In this document: piece after piece, positions 18,421 through 26,681 of the stretch
Position numbering within the stretch: the stretch's first letter is position 1
Layout: the number at the start of each line of letters is the position of its first letter
Origin: Candidatus Altimarinota bacterium
GTDB taxonomy: Bacteria > Patescibacteriota > Gracilibacteria > RBG-16-42-10 > JAQVLK01
Length of the DNA: 55,024 bases
Direction: 5' to 3'
Assembly (NCBI GenBank): GCA_028704165.1
Contig: JAQVLK010000005.1
Span: 1 to 55,024, forward strand
The notes under the pieces: model-generated
Databases searched by the model: none
What the model saw: the letters and a program-made list of their open reading frames with translations, nothing else
Told to the model about the DNA's origin: nothing
Translations under genes and position numbers: made by a program

Positions 18421-18506
18421 GACAGGAAATTTTAAATTTTGAATTATAAATGTTGAATAAAAAACAAGTTCAGGCTTCAGCATTCATAATTCTCCCCACT
18501 TTACGC

Positions 18507-18812
18507 TTATTTCTTATCTTTCTTCTTAGCCGGCTTCTTTTCAGTTTTCTTAACCTCTTTTTTCACTACTTTTTTGGCAGTTTCTTTTTTAGGAGCAAGT
18601 GGCTTCTTCGTTTCAGCACTAACGGCTTTCTTGACCTTGTTATAAGCTCCACATTCTTGGCAGATAGTATGACTCAGCTTTTTCTCGCCACATTGAGGAC
18701 ATTTCACAAGATTAACTCGGTTGAGTAATTTCTTCTTCTTTTCGTAAGCCCACTTTTTATAGCGGCGTTTGGTACGAGATTTGGAGACTTTTTTGTCAGG
18801 TACGGTAGACAT
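18507..18812 (-). CDS. rpmF: Ribosomal protein bL32 with a long Lys-rich tail
   Basis: 101 aa. The N-terminal 55 residues are a normal zinc-type bL32 (VPDKKVSKSRTKRRYKKWA; CPQC...CQEC). The remaining 45 residues are a low-complexity Lys/Ala/Glu extension not found in standard bL32 of about 57-60 aa. The tail may bind rRNA non-specifically. It lies directly after yceD, the usual order. Confidence 0.95.
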   Translation of the reverse strand: MSTVPDKKVSKSRTKRRYKKWAYEKKKKLLNRVNLVKCPQCGEKKLSHTICQECGAYNKVKKAVSAETKKPLAPKKETAKKVVKKEVKKTEKKPAKKKDKK

Positions 18813-18839
18813 ACAAATTTCTTAGAAAATAAAAAATGA

Positions 18840-19391
18840 CTATTGCTCTTTTAGCATATCTTTTAGGTTTTGAAAAGGATTTTCGGCATTTTTGCTACTT
18901 TCTGCGCACTCGCAAGTCCCCAAATTTAAGTTTTGGCCACATTCCGGACAAAGTCCCTTGCAGCTTTTTTTACAATAAACATTCTCAGGTTTAGCAAGCA
19001 AGATCTCTTCTCGCAAGAATTCAGCGATATCAATCGTCATCTTAGCAAGGTCAATCTGAAAAAGATTTTCTTCATCCAAGCCCCCCAACCGCTTATCATT
19101 GATCTTCTTATTAAAATACTCTCTTTCCTTATTGCGTATGCTAAGCTTCAAATTGGCATCCTCTAGGCACAAATCGCATTGCAAGCCCAGTTCCAGACTC
19201 AACTCGTCTAGAAATACGAAAATCCCTTCTTTTTCCTTCATGAGACGCAGTTTCCCTTGCAGGACGGAATTCAACACAAAATCTTCTGCAAGTTCCGGAA
19301 GTTCCAACTCAAACTCAAAAGACTCTTCGGTCCCTTCTGGAGATTCATATAGTTTTTTGATGTCTATTTCAGTCTCTTGTAATAGCTCCAT
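18840..19391 (-). CDS. yceD: DUF177/YceD family protein
   Basis: 183 aa. A beta-rich N-terminal part is followed by the family signature: LGLQCDLCLED and, at the end, a cysteine cluster (YCKKSCKGLCPECGQNLNLG then CEC) that resembles a zinc site. YceD is linked to 23S rRNA accumulation and is nearly always just upstream of rpmF, as here. Start at 19391, 1 bp after the preceding gene's stop. Confidence 0.9.
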   Translation of the reverse strand: MELLQETEIDIKKLYESPEGTEESFEFELELPELAEDFVLNSVLQGKLRLMKEKEGIFVFLDELSLELGLQCDLCLEDANLKLSIRNKEREYFNKKINDKRLGGLDEENLFQIDLAKMTIDIAEFLREEILLAKPENVYCKKSCKGLCPECGQNLNLGTCECAESSKNAENPFQNLKDMLKEQ

Positions 19392-19808
19392 CTAGATTAA
19401 CTTTAAATTAGCACCAACCTCATTCAAGAGTTTGAGTAATAATCTTTCCAGTGTGATACCACGCTTCAAAAAGCCATTCAAAGCTGCTCTCACTTCCTGT
19501 TCTTGGCCCGACAAAGCTCCATCTAGCAAGATATTTCGGAGCAAGTTCTCCACGATACGGAGATTATTAAAGGAGTGTCCGAGTAACTCCAGCAATTCCG
19601 GTGTACGAGAATCCTCGGAACCTATATTGATTGCGATTGAAAGTTGGCTCACCGCGTCCATCAAATGCCTCTCGATTTCGTCCAAATCAAGGGCATTGGG
19701 CCAAGCACTATCCTCGGCACAGTTCTCATCCAGAAACTCAAAAAGCTGATCGGCATAATCGTAAAGTTCCTGGTAGAGCGGATGTTCTGTATATGGATCT
19801 TGAGCCAT
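19392..19808 (-). CDS. Helical protein, possibly of the four-helix-bundle (bAvd/IVP-like) type
   Basis: 138 aa from the ATG at 19808 (MAQDPYTEHPLYQEL). A longer frame starts at 19901, but it would run 80 bp into the preceding lipoprotein gene; the ATG at 19808 leaves a 13-bp gap instead. Four predicted amphipathic helices make up nearly the whole chain (LYDYADQLFEFLDENCA; LDEIERHLMDAVSQLSIAI; RTPELLELLGHSFNNLRIV; EVRAALNGFLKRGITLERLL). This recalls bAvd and 23S-intervening-sequence proteins, but the match is only by pattern. It lies between a lipoprotein gene and yceD, apparently in the same operon. Confidence 0.65.
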   Translation of the reverse strand: MAQDPYTEHPLYQELYDYADQLFEFLDENCAEDSAWPNALDLDEIERHLMDAVSQLSIAINIGSEDSRTPELLELLGHSFNNLRIVENLLRNILLDGALSGQEQEVRAALNGFLKRGITLERLLLKLLNEVGANLKLI

Positions 19809-19821
19809 GGATTCAGTGTGT

Positions 19822-20652
19822 TTAGGGTTCCAAGCATACTGGAATGGAATCTGAAAGTCCAGACGGCTCCTGGGTCTCTCCGTCCAAGTAGATCTTAACA
19901 TATTTAATTTCCGTAAACTGTTTTAAGGTCTTATTTACAAGCTCTCCAACGTTGAAAGCAGATCCGAGCACATTGCAGAGATTACCCGTGTAATAAACAT
20001 GTGCCACCCCTTCATCAAGCTTCAGATCTTCCAAAACTACTGAACTGTCAAATAAGTTAATGGCTCCAGCTTGCTGTTCTTCCTCATTGGGACCTTCTCT
20101 CAGAAGCTCTAAGATCTCCCAGTATTTATCATCCTTGCTGATTTCACGACTGGCTAGAGGACTAAAAAGTTCAGCGTTATTATTGCCAAAATAGATTGAA
20201 ACATTAATCAATTCATCTTGCTGTTTCAGTTTCAAGCTAAGCAGCATTTTATCAAAGATTTCACCATAACCGGCCAGATAAAAATCCTGCTTACTGCCGG
20301 GAATATCGGTGATCAATTTATCAATATTTTCAGTACCGGTCTTGGGGTCTTTGTCATGATAAAGCTTGCCCCAGCGCGTATCTTCGATCATCTTATCTAC
20401 TAAGGCAACTCGAGGAATATCTTCTTGTACAATCGCTACAACTTCCTTTTTCTCGTCAGGAGATTTGAAAATCACGTTCATATTTTCAACTTGCACCTTC
20501 CATTCGATGGGATAAGAAATTGAGAAGTATTGATTCTCAAAAGTGGTCCAAGATGGTCCGAGATCGGCCGGTGATCCCTCAGGATAGGAGAGAAATTGTA
20601 AGTTACAGGCGGAGAGGAGCAGACAAAAAACCATGACGACAATTTTTTTCAT
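19822..20652 (-). CDS. Lipoprotein with C-terminal GerMN-like domain
   Basis: 276 aa. Signal MKKIVVMVFCLLLSAC, lipobox LSAC (Cys16). Residues about 35-180 form an extracytoplasmic domain that begins FENQYFSISYPIEWKVQ, as in PsbP/LpqN-like lipoproteins. Residues about 190-270 match GerMN: VAHVYYTGNLC, VNKTLKQFTEIKYVKIYLDG. GerMN is found in spore-germination and other surface lipoproteins; its role here is unknown. It is first in the minus-strand block that leads to yceD-rpmF. Confidence 0.8.
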   Translation of the reverse strand: MKKIVVMVFCLLLSACNLQFLSYPEGSPADLGPSWTTFENQYFSISYPIEWKVQVENMNVIFKSPDEKKEVVAIVQEDIPRVALVDKMIEDTRWGKLYHDKDPKTGTENIDKLITDIPGSKQDFYLAGYGEIFDKMLLSLKLKQQDELINVSIYFGNNNAELFSPLASREISKDDKYWEILELLREGPNEEEQQAGAINLFDSSVVLEDLKLDEGVAHVYYTGNLCNVLGSAFNVGELVNKTLKQFTEIKYVKIYLDGETQEPSGLSDSIPVCLEP

Positions 20653-20685
20653 AATTTTAGAGTTAAGGTTGAGATATTAGCTATG

Positions 20686-20709
20686 GACAAGGGGGCATGC
20701 CCCCTTGTC
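20686..20709. repeat. Perfect 24-bp palindrome with G5/C5 core
   Basis: Core GGGGGCATGCCCCC flanked by GACAA and TTGTC. Similar G5/C5 hairpins are at 1766-1780 and 54046-54058. It lies in the divergent spacer between the GerMN lipoprotein and the DedA gene and could act as a bidirectional terminator or a mobile palindrome. Confidence 0.7.
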
Positions 20710-20820
20710 TCGGAATTTACTTCACAGTTTGAAACTTACTTCTCTTATGCAAAGAAAGTATAAATCAAGACTCAAAACTTAGCGAATTTTCTGCTAGAGT
20801 GTGTCTTGTAAATAGCGAAA

Positions 20821-21471
20821 ATGAGGCATCAATACTTTCAAATCATCTGGAAGGTTAAGACACAGATCATACTGATCATTTTACTCACTGTACTTTTGAT
20901 TGCGCCACACTATGGCCTCATCCCTCCACCCCAAGAATTAAGCGCAAAACTTACTTCTTACTTCGCTATTTATGGAATCCCTCTCGTCCTAATTGTTTCT
21001 TTTTTTGAGAATCTGGTTGGTTTTAATGCTTATTTCCCCGGTTCGGTAGTCATGCTGACAGCTATGGCTATGACCGCCGGAGATCCACAGAGAGCGCTTG
21101 CGGTTTACTTCGCTATTATCGTGCCCAGTCTCATGGCACAACATTTGAACTTTCTGATCGGACGTTATTCAAATCATGAGCAATCAAGTTCTAAAGTCTC
21201 AAACAAGCAACTTTTTTGGTGGTTTCTAACTACCTTCTGGCATCCGCAACTTTCTTCGCTCACAAGTCTAGCTGCCGGATCAGAAGGCTTACCTTACAAA
21301 AGATACGCCAAACAGGTCTTCACCGTGGGATTAGCCTGGACGATCTTCTGGGCTTTCGTGATGTACTTCTTTGGCCAAATAGCAGGGGCCACCAACAACC
21401 TCTTAATCCCCTTTTATATCTACCTCAATCTCTGGCTAGTTTGGGATATTTGGAAGTATGGGAAGGAGTAA
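20821..21471 (+). CDS. DedA/SNARE-associated family membrane protein
   Basis: 216 aa with about five hydrophobic segments. The region FFENLVGFNAYFPGSVVMLTA (about 61-81) matches the DedA signature E-x-x-...-PG, and GLAWTIFWAFVMYFFGQIAG the C-terminal part. DedA proteins act in membrane lipid flipping or proton-dependent homeostasis. Shorter polar loop than usual in the middle. Ends directly against the convergent regulator gene. Confidence 0.72.
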   Translation: MRHQYFQIIWKVKTQIILIILLTVLLIAPHYGLIPPPQELSAKLTSYFAIYGIPLVLIVSFFENLVGFNAYFPGSVVMLTAMAMTAGDPQRALAVYFAIIVPSLMAQHLNFLIGRYSNHEQSSSKVSNKQLFWWFLTTFWHPQLSSLTSLAAGSEGLPYKRYAKQVFTVGLAWTIFWAFVMYFFGQIAGATNNLLIPFYIYLNLWLVWDIWKYGKE

Positions 21472-22497
21472 TCAGATCACCCTCTTGATCATAAACAACA
21501 CGTTCTCGTTGGCATTCACAGCCTGGAGATCGATCTTCGGATGAACGTTTTGCCAAACTCGGAAAACTTCGTCGGCAAAGCCCTGCCCCACGGTCTCCAC
21601 CCCCTCGAAGTCCATGATAATCTTTTTAAATTTATCCAGACCATTCAGCACACGCTTGGCCTGTGAGCGGGAAATATATTCTGTTCCCATCTGGTAAAGC
21701 TTAATTTTTACTTCCGTTTTCGAGAACTCGAAGGAAGAGTCGGTGTATTTATTGAAGATGCGATTAAGCTGCTTGGAAGAGTTCAGAAGTATCATGAAAC
21801 TAACTTCCGTTCCTTCTAGAAAGACGTTTCTGTCTTTGATAAAAATATCCTTAACAAGATTATTAAAAATCAAAAGCTTCTTGCCGCTCTCGATCCTAAG
21901 CAGGTCAACCATTTTGGAAGTAAAGAAAATTCCTTCACCACTATGTTGCTCCGGAAAGGTCGTCTGCTTCCCCTTGAGTAAGTCTTGAATTGCTTCCAGT
22001 TCATTTTGTAGTTTTTTCTTTGCCATGATGTTATGAAAGATTCCCACCCCATAATCTCTAATCCTGAAATAGATTCTGTCTGCGGATCGCTTGGCAAATA
22101 CATCTATTTTGTCTGAGTCTGAATGATCAAGCGCGTTGTTAAGCATTTCAGTAAAAGCAAAGTAACAAATGGCATGCACGTTCTTTTTTAAATCCTGCAA
22201 AACGCCCGTACTTTCTTTGATACGATTAAAACAAATATCTTCACTCAGGGTTTTCCTTTTTACCGATTCTTGAAATATACGTAATTCCTTTTTGACCCGA
22301 CTAAGATTTTTGGGATTAGCCTCAACATATCTACTCTGCCTGGCCTTCCCTAACAAAGCGATTAGTCCTTCTTTGGCAAGTTGCTGGAAGAATCTATTTA
22401 CATAGGCACGTGAGAAACCGGTCCGCTTCACTATCTCAGCAACGCGCAATTCTCCTTGCTTCCGCAATTCCCGCAAGATAAGGTCTCTGACATCCAT
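21472..22497 (-). CDS. HTH - HATPase_c - DUF4325 regulatory protein
   Basis: 341 aa. N-terminal winged HTH (about 1-58, ELRVAEIVKRTGFSRAYVNRFFQQL). A histidine-kinase-like ATPase domain follows at about 85-215: N box E117, N120, N121, H125; G1 box D148-Y-G150-V-G152; later SGEGIFF. No phosphoacceptor His domain is present. Residues 250-341 match the STAS-like DUF4325 (PF14213). ATPase-plus-STAS pairs control partner switching of sigma factors; fused to a DNA-binding domain this could be a self-contained switch. It probably binds the repeated half-sites that overlap its own promoter. Confidence 0.82.
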   Translation of the reverse strand: MDVRDLILRELRKQGELRVAEIVKRTGFSRAYVNRFFQQLAKEGLIALLGKARQSRYVEANPKNLSRVKKELRIFQESVKRKTLSEDICFNRIKESTGVLQDLKKNVHAICYFAFTEMLNNALDHSDSDKIDVFAKRSADRIYFRIRDYGVGIFHNIMAKKKLQNELEAIQDLLKGKQTTFPEQHSGEGIFFTSKMVDLLRIESGKKLLIFNNLVKDIFIKDRNVFLEGTEVSFMILLNSSKQLNRIFNKYTDSSFEFSKTEVKIKLYQMGTEYISRSQAKRVLNGLDKFKKIIMDFEGVETVGQGFADEVFRVWQNVHPKIDLQAVNANENVLFMIKRVI

Positions 22498-22500
22498 TCT

Positions 22501-22564
22501 GTTGACAATTAGTTGACGATTATATTATATCAAAAATGCTAAGTATCGTCAACAAGTCGTCAAC
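22501..22564 (-). promoter_or_regulatory. Strong promoter embedded in a symmetrical four-half-site operator
   Basis: Minus strand: TTGACG (22547-22552), 17-bp spacer, TATAAT (22524-22529), near-consensus. Half-sites GTTGACGA occur four times: 22501-22506 (partial) and 22512-22519 in one direction, 22546-22553 and 22557-22564 in the other. Each pair is 11 bp apart and the array is palindromic overall. The outer pair covers the -35 and the inner pair follows the -10. It ends 4 bp before the start codon of the HTH-ATPase gene, so autoregulation is likely. Confidence 0.8.
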
Positions 22565-22614
22565 TTCCTCCCTAGCTTCTAGCTTTTAGCCCCCTAGCTT
22601 CTAGATTATAGCTT

Positions 22615-25026
22615 CTATTTCACAACAAAACCTACTAGCTTACCTTTAACAAAAATCTCCTTCACAACTTCCTTGCCTTCCAAGTGCACGGCTACATTTT
22701 GAACTTCACGAGCAAGCTTGAGTGCTTCTTCTTTAGCTAAATTCTTATCTGCGTCGAAAGTTCCGCGCAATTTTCCATTGACCTGCACCGCAAAGGTGGC
22801 TGTATCTGAAACCGTTAATTTCTCATCGTAACTCGGCCAAGTTTGAGCAAAGACACTTCCCTCTCCACCCCGTTTTTCATGCAGTTCCTCCGCTAGGTGC
22901 GGTGCCATCGGCGCCAGTAGCAGCGCTAGGTTTTGCAAAGTGTCTTTTGAAATATTCTTTTGTTTCTCAAGTAAATTCAGAAGTTCCATCAAAGCAGCGA
23001 TCGCCGTATTAAAGTGTAATTGTTCAATATCACTGGTGACTTTTTTGATAGTCTGATGAAGTTTAGTCAGAACTTCAGGACTATCTTGGCCATCAGTTTT
23101 CTCAAAAAGATTGTAAACTCGATCGACAAAACGCACGATACCGCTGATTCCGGCATCACTCCAGTCACCACCATCGGTATAAGGCCCCATGAACATCAAG
23201 TACATGCGGAACACATCGCTACCGTATTGTTCGACAAAACTATCCGGACTGACCACGTTGCCCTTACTCTTACTCATCTTGGCACCGTCTTTGGTGATTA
23301 GTCCTTGATGAATTAACTTACGGAAAGGTTCAGGTCCACACTCTTTGGGAATATAGCCGAAGTCCTGCAGAGCTTTGTAAACGAAGCGGGAATAAATAAG
23401 GTGCATGCAAGCATGTTCGGCGCCTCCGATGTACATATCGACCGGCAACCAGTTTTTGAGAACTTTTTTATCCGCCAGCTCTTTCTCGTTTTTGTTATCC
23501 AAGTAACGTAGTTGATAGAAGCTCGAACAGACGAAAGTATCCATCGTCTCGACATCTCTCTTGGCTGCTCCACCGCACTTAGGACATTTGGTCTTCACAA
23601 ACTTTTCGGAAGTGGCTAGTGGCGGTTCGCCGGTTGGTTTGAAGTCGACATCTTCGGGAAGCATGATTGGAAGCTCTTCTTCCGGTACCGGAACTTCGCC
23701 ACATTTTTCACAGTACACGATCGGAATAGGTGAGCCCCAGTAACGCTGACGAGAAACCAGCCAGTCACGGAGACGATAATTTACCGTCTTACTTCCAAAC
23801 CCTTCCTTCTCCATCCAAGCTGCAATCTTGGACAAAGCTTCTCGGTTACCCATACCACTAAATTTTCCCGAATTAAAAAGAATTCCATCATCTAAGAAAG
23901 CTTCGTCAAAATCTTTTGGATCTATTTCTTTCCCATCTTTAGAGATTACGAACTTAAGAGGGATGTTATATTTACGCGCAAATTCGAAGTCTCTCTGATC
24001 ATGAGCATCCGCCATCACAATTCCTGTCCCATACATCAAGGCAAAATTGGCCACATAAACCGGGATTTCTTCTCCATTGGCAGGATTTATAACATATTTT
24101 CCCAAGAAAGCTCCAAGTTTGTCCTTACCTCCTTCAGAACTACGTTCAATGTCAGTTTGTTTCTTGATTTGATCGACAACTTTTTGTACTTCTTTTTCAT
24201 ATTTTGTCCCCTGCACTAATTTATCTATCAAAGGATGTTCCGGCGCCATTACCACAAAAGTCACACTATAAATCGTATCCGGACGTGTTGTATAGCAAGT
24301 TAAGACCTCATCACTATCAGTGAATTTAAAATCGATCTCGACTCCCTCACTCCTGCCAATCCAATTCTTTTGCATCGTCAAAGTTTTTTCCGGCCATTCC
24401 AAGTACTGCATATCATCAAGTAATCTCTGCGCGTAATCGGAAAGTTTCCAGAACCACTGTGAGAGTTCTTTCTTCTCAACTTCACTATCACAACGATCAC
24501 ACTTTCCTTCTTTGACCTGCTCATTCGCCAACACCGTATTACAACTCGGGCACCAGTTCACGGCTGCTTTTTTCTTGTAAGCTAGGCCGTTTTTGTACAT
24601 CTGTAAAAAGATCCATTGCGTCCATTTGTAGTACTCGGGAGTTGAAGTGTTGACCATCTTTTCCCAGTCGTACATCGTGCCAATACGTGAAAGTTGCTTG
24701 ATCATCGTGTTCACGTTCTCCTTGATACTGATCGTGGGATGCACGCCAGTTTTGATCGCATAATTCTCGGCCGGTAATCCAAAAGCATCAAAGCCCATAG
24801 GTTGAAAAACGTTGAAGCCTTTCATGCGCATATACCTACCCCAACTGTCATGCGGCGCATAGTTGTACCAATGTCCCATATGCAACTTATCGCCACTGGG
24901 GTATGGGAACATGGTTAAGTTGTAGTACTTCTTCTTGGTTTTACCAAGATCAGTCTTGTACAGTCCGGTTTCAACCCATTTCTGCTGCCATTTTTTCTCG
25001 ATCTCAGAGGAATTATATTTCGGCAT
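22615..25026 (-). CDS. leuS: Leucyl-tRNA synthetase
   Basis: 803 aa, full length. HIGH motif as HMGH at 49-52, KMSKS at 583-587, and the CP1 editing domain (TRPDTIYSVTFVVMAPEHPL) are present. Zinc-ribbon cysteines CPSC and CDRC lie near 160-180, and CEKCGEV...CPKCGG near 435-480. The C-terminal anticodon-binding domain is complete. It attaches leucine to tRNA-Leu. Ends in a spacer with TAGCTTCTAG repeats; no T-box is seen upstream. Confidence 0.97.
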   Translation of the reverse strand: MPKYNSSEIEKKWQQKWVETGLYKTDLGKTKKKYYNLTMFPYPSGDKLHMGHWYNYAPHDSWGRYMRMKGFNVFQPMGFDAFGLPAENYAIKTGVHPTISIKENVNTMIKQLSRIGTMYDWEKMVNTSTPEYYKWTQWIFLQMYKNGLAYKKKAAVNWCPSCNTVLANEQVKEGKCDRCDSEVEKKELSQWFWKLSDYAQRLLDDMQYLEWPEKTLTMQKNWIGRSEGVEIDFKFTDSDEVLTCYTTRPDTIYSVTFVVMAPEHPLIDKLVQGTKYEKEVQKVVDQIKKQTDIERSSEGGKDKLGAFLGKYVINPANGEEIPVYVANFALMYGTGIVMADAHDQRDFEFARKYNIPLKFVISKDGKEIDPKDFDEAFLDDGILFNSGKFSGMGNREALSKIAAWMEKEGFGSKTVNYRLRDWLVSRQRYWGSPIPIVYCEKCGEVPVPEEELPIMLPEDVDFKPTGEPPLATSEKFVKTKCPKCGGAAKRDVETMDTFVCSSFYQLRYLDNKNEKELADKKVLKNWLPVDMYIGGAEHACMHLIYSRFVYKALQDFGYIPKECGPEPFRKLIHQGLITKDGAKMSKSKGNVVSPDSFVEQYGSDVFRMYLMFMGPYTDGGDWSDAGISGIVRFVDRVYNLFEKTDGQDSPEVLTKLHQTIKKVTSDIEQLHFNTAIAALMELLNLLEKQKNISKDTLQNLALLLAPMAPHLAEELHEKRGGEGSVFAQTWPSYDEKLTVSDTATFAVQVNGKLRGTFDADKNLAKEEALKLAREVQNVAVHLEGKEVVKEIFVKGKLVGFVVK

Positions 25027-25056
25027 AAATGATTTTTAAAGTTATCCAGTAGTAGC

Positions 25057-25117
25057 GGCCCTTGTGGCCGCGGTGAAGGCCCTTGTGGCCGCGGTCAAGG
25101 CCCTTGTGGCCGCGAAG
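25057..25117. repeat. Three tandem 21-bp GC-rich hairpin units
   Basis: Units at 25057-25077, 25078-25098 and 25099-25117 share GGCCCTTGTGGCCGCG and differ in the last bases. Each can fold into a small hairpin. The first is preceded by AGTAGC and followed by GGTGAA, as in a related single unit at 39896-39922 (AGTAGCGGGCCTCGTGCCCG). Located between leuS and the 434-aa gene. Confidence 0.85.
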
Positions 25118-25185
25118 CTTCAACATCAAATCTACAAGAAAGCCCTCGTGTTTGCAAACTCACTCTCGACTCCTATATGTAAACC

Positions 25186-25213
25186 TTGACAAGTTTTATT
25201 ATAGTTATATTGT
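25186..25213 (+). promoter_or_regulatory. Predicted promoter of the 434-aa orphan gene
   Basis: TTGACA (25186-25191), 16-bp spacer, TATTGT (25208-25213), 23 bp before the ATG at 25237. The -35 is consensus and the -10 weak. Confidence 0.45.
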
Positions 25214-25236
25214 GAGATTCAACCTTATTTAGTATC

Positions 25237-26541
25237 ATGGAAAGAACTCCTAATTGGACATTAAATACTGAAATTAGTGAAATTTTTAAACCGAAAATAG
25301 TTTGGGGACATGGCACTGTTTACAGAGTTGGAGGCCTAATGGGTTTAGTTCCTCATCTTTTTATCCGGAACGGTAAGTCACATGATAAGCTCACACATTA
25401 CATTCAACCTGACATACGTCCACGAAAACCGGAATTAATGGAAGTGATATCAAAAGATTTCCCAGAATTACGACCAAAAACAGCAATATGTTATCCCTCT
25501 GATAGTATCGATAAAATTGCAAGAGAACTTGCTGTCCCGATTGGTAATAATTGGTATGAGCTTGTTTTGAAAACCGATTCCGATTGTTGCAAAGGTGTTT
25601 TTGTTGTCAGGTTTAGAAAACAAGAATCTGTTTATGTAGTTGAAAGTCTTAGCTCTGCAGAGCAAGCTAGAAAAAGAAATGAATGTCTTACGCACACCAA
25701 TCATTGTATTGCAGCTCGTCGCTCTCAATATGCTGACCACTTTAGACTTTCATCAAGCAGCACAATTGAGTCACATAAAGAACAGTATTCGCGTCCTTCA
25801 GATTTTACAAGGACAGTATCGACATTAGATAATATTCCCTACAGGGAGAATGATTCTTCAGAAATTGGTACGATCCGAAAGCACCGTTCGCAAGGAAATT
25901 CGGTATTACTAGAATCCTCTCTAAACTCAAATAATCATGCTCCAATTAAGATTGAAGTAAGACATCATGCCCCTCCTGATGGGAGGGCAATTAAGGGCGC
26001 TGTTTATGCAAAATGCGCGAGTAAATCTGATACATTTTCCGGAATATCAGGAGGAGGCAACAGAGTATTGCCTGTAAAAGAAGACGACGACCCACACAGC
26101 TCATTAGCTAGAGCTATTATTGATTACGAATTAAGATTTGGAGGAGTAACAAGAGTATTAGAACTAGATGCCTTAACTGATGCCCTACATAAAATTTCTT
26201 TTCTAAGTAAAGAAGTAAGAGACTCTGTATCAAGAGTCCTAAGACCAAAGATCGAGGGAATAATTTATCCTGATAAAGGTAATCATGCTCGAGATAAAAT
26301 ACATGATTTTGATTATTTGACTGTCACAACAGATTGGCACATAGGATTTGATGGACACGATCTTGATGTAAAATTAATAGAGACTCAACTTGGAGCAGTA
26401 GTTCCATTTGAAGTTTATAAGACATTATATGATCCGCTGTTACATGAATTACAAAAAAGAGTTTCAAGTGTCAGAGAATCTTTTCCTGATAATGTTTGTA
26501 AAATGGATAGCCTGGGCAATGAAAACTGGGTTAGGAAATAG
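25237..26541 (+). CDS. Orphan 434-aa protein, unknown
   Basis: 434 aa, no recognised domain and no signal peptide or membrane segment, so probably cytoplasmic. The N-terminal 150 residues look globular (NNWYELVLKTDSDCCKGVFVVRF). Residues about 150-240 are Ser/His/Arg-rich and probably disordered. The C-terminal part is globular again, with FDYLTVTTDWHIGFDGHDLD and KLIETQLGAVVPFEV, where several Asp/His residues could form an active site. Base composition is more AT-rich than leuS next door, consistent with transfer. It has its own promoter and stands alone. Confidence 0.65.
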   Translation: MERTPNWTLNTEISEIFKPKIVWGHGTVYRVGGLMGLVPHLFIRNGKSHDKLTHYIQPDIRPRKPELMEVISKDFPELRPKTAICYPSDSIDKIARELAVPIGNNWYELVLKTDSDCCKGVFVVRFRKQESVYVVESLSSAEQARKRNECLTHTNHCIAARRSQYADHFRLSSSSTIESHKEQYSRPSDFTRTVSTLDNIPYRENDSSEIGTIRKHRSQGNSVLLESSLNSNNHAPIKIEVRHHAPPDGRAIKGAVYAKCASKSDTFSGISGGGNRVLPVKEDDDPHSSLARAIIDYELRFGGVTRVLELDALTDALHKISFLSKEVRDSVSRVLRPKIEGIIYPDKGNHARDKIHDFDYLTVTTDWHIGFDGHDLDVKLIETQLGAVVPFEVYKTLYDPLLHELQKRVSSVRESFPDNVCKMDSLGNENWVRK

Positions 26542-26681
26542 CCACCTATTATTTCTCTCATCACTTAGATGGCACCCTGCTTTGAGCAGCCTGTTTATAC
26601 CCCCACATCCCTTGCCATACCGTCATAAAAATGTTATAATGAGGAAGTAAATATCCTTTTGCAGAAAACAAAAAAACAAAA

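Noticed and set aside
25057-25117. CRISPR-like array
   Set aside because: The 21-bp units are contiguous without spacers, and no cas gene is nearby.
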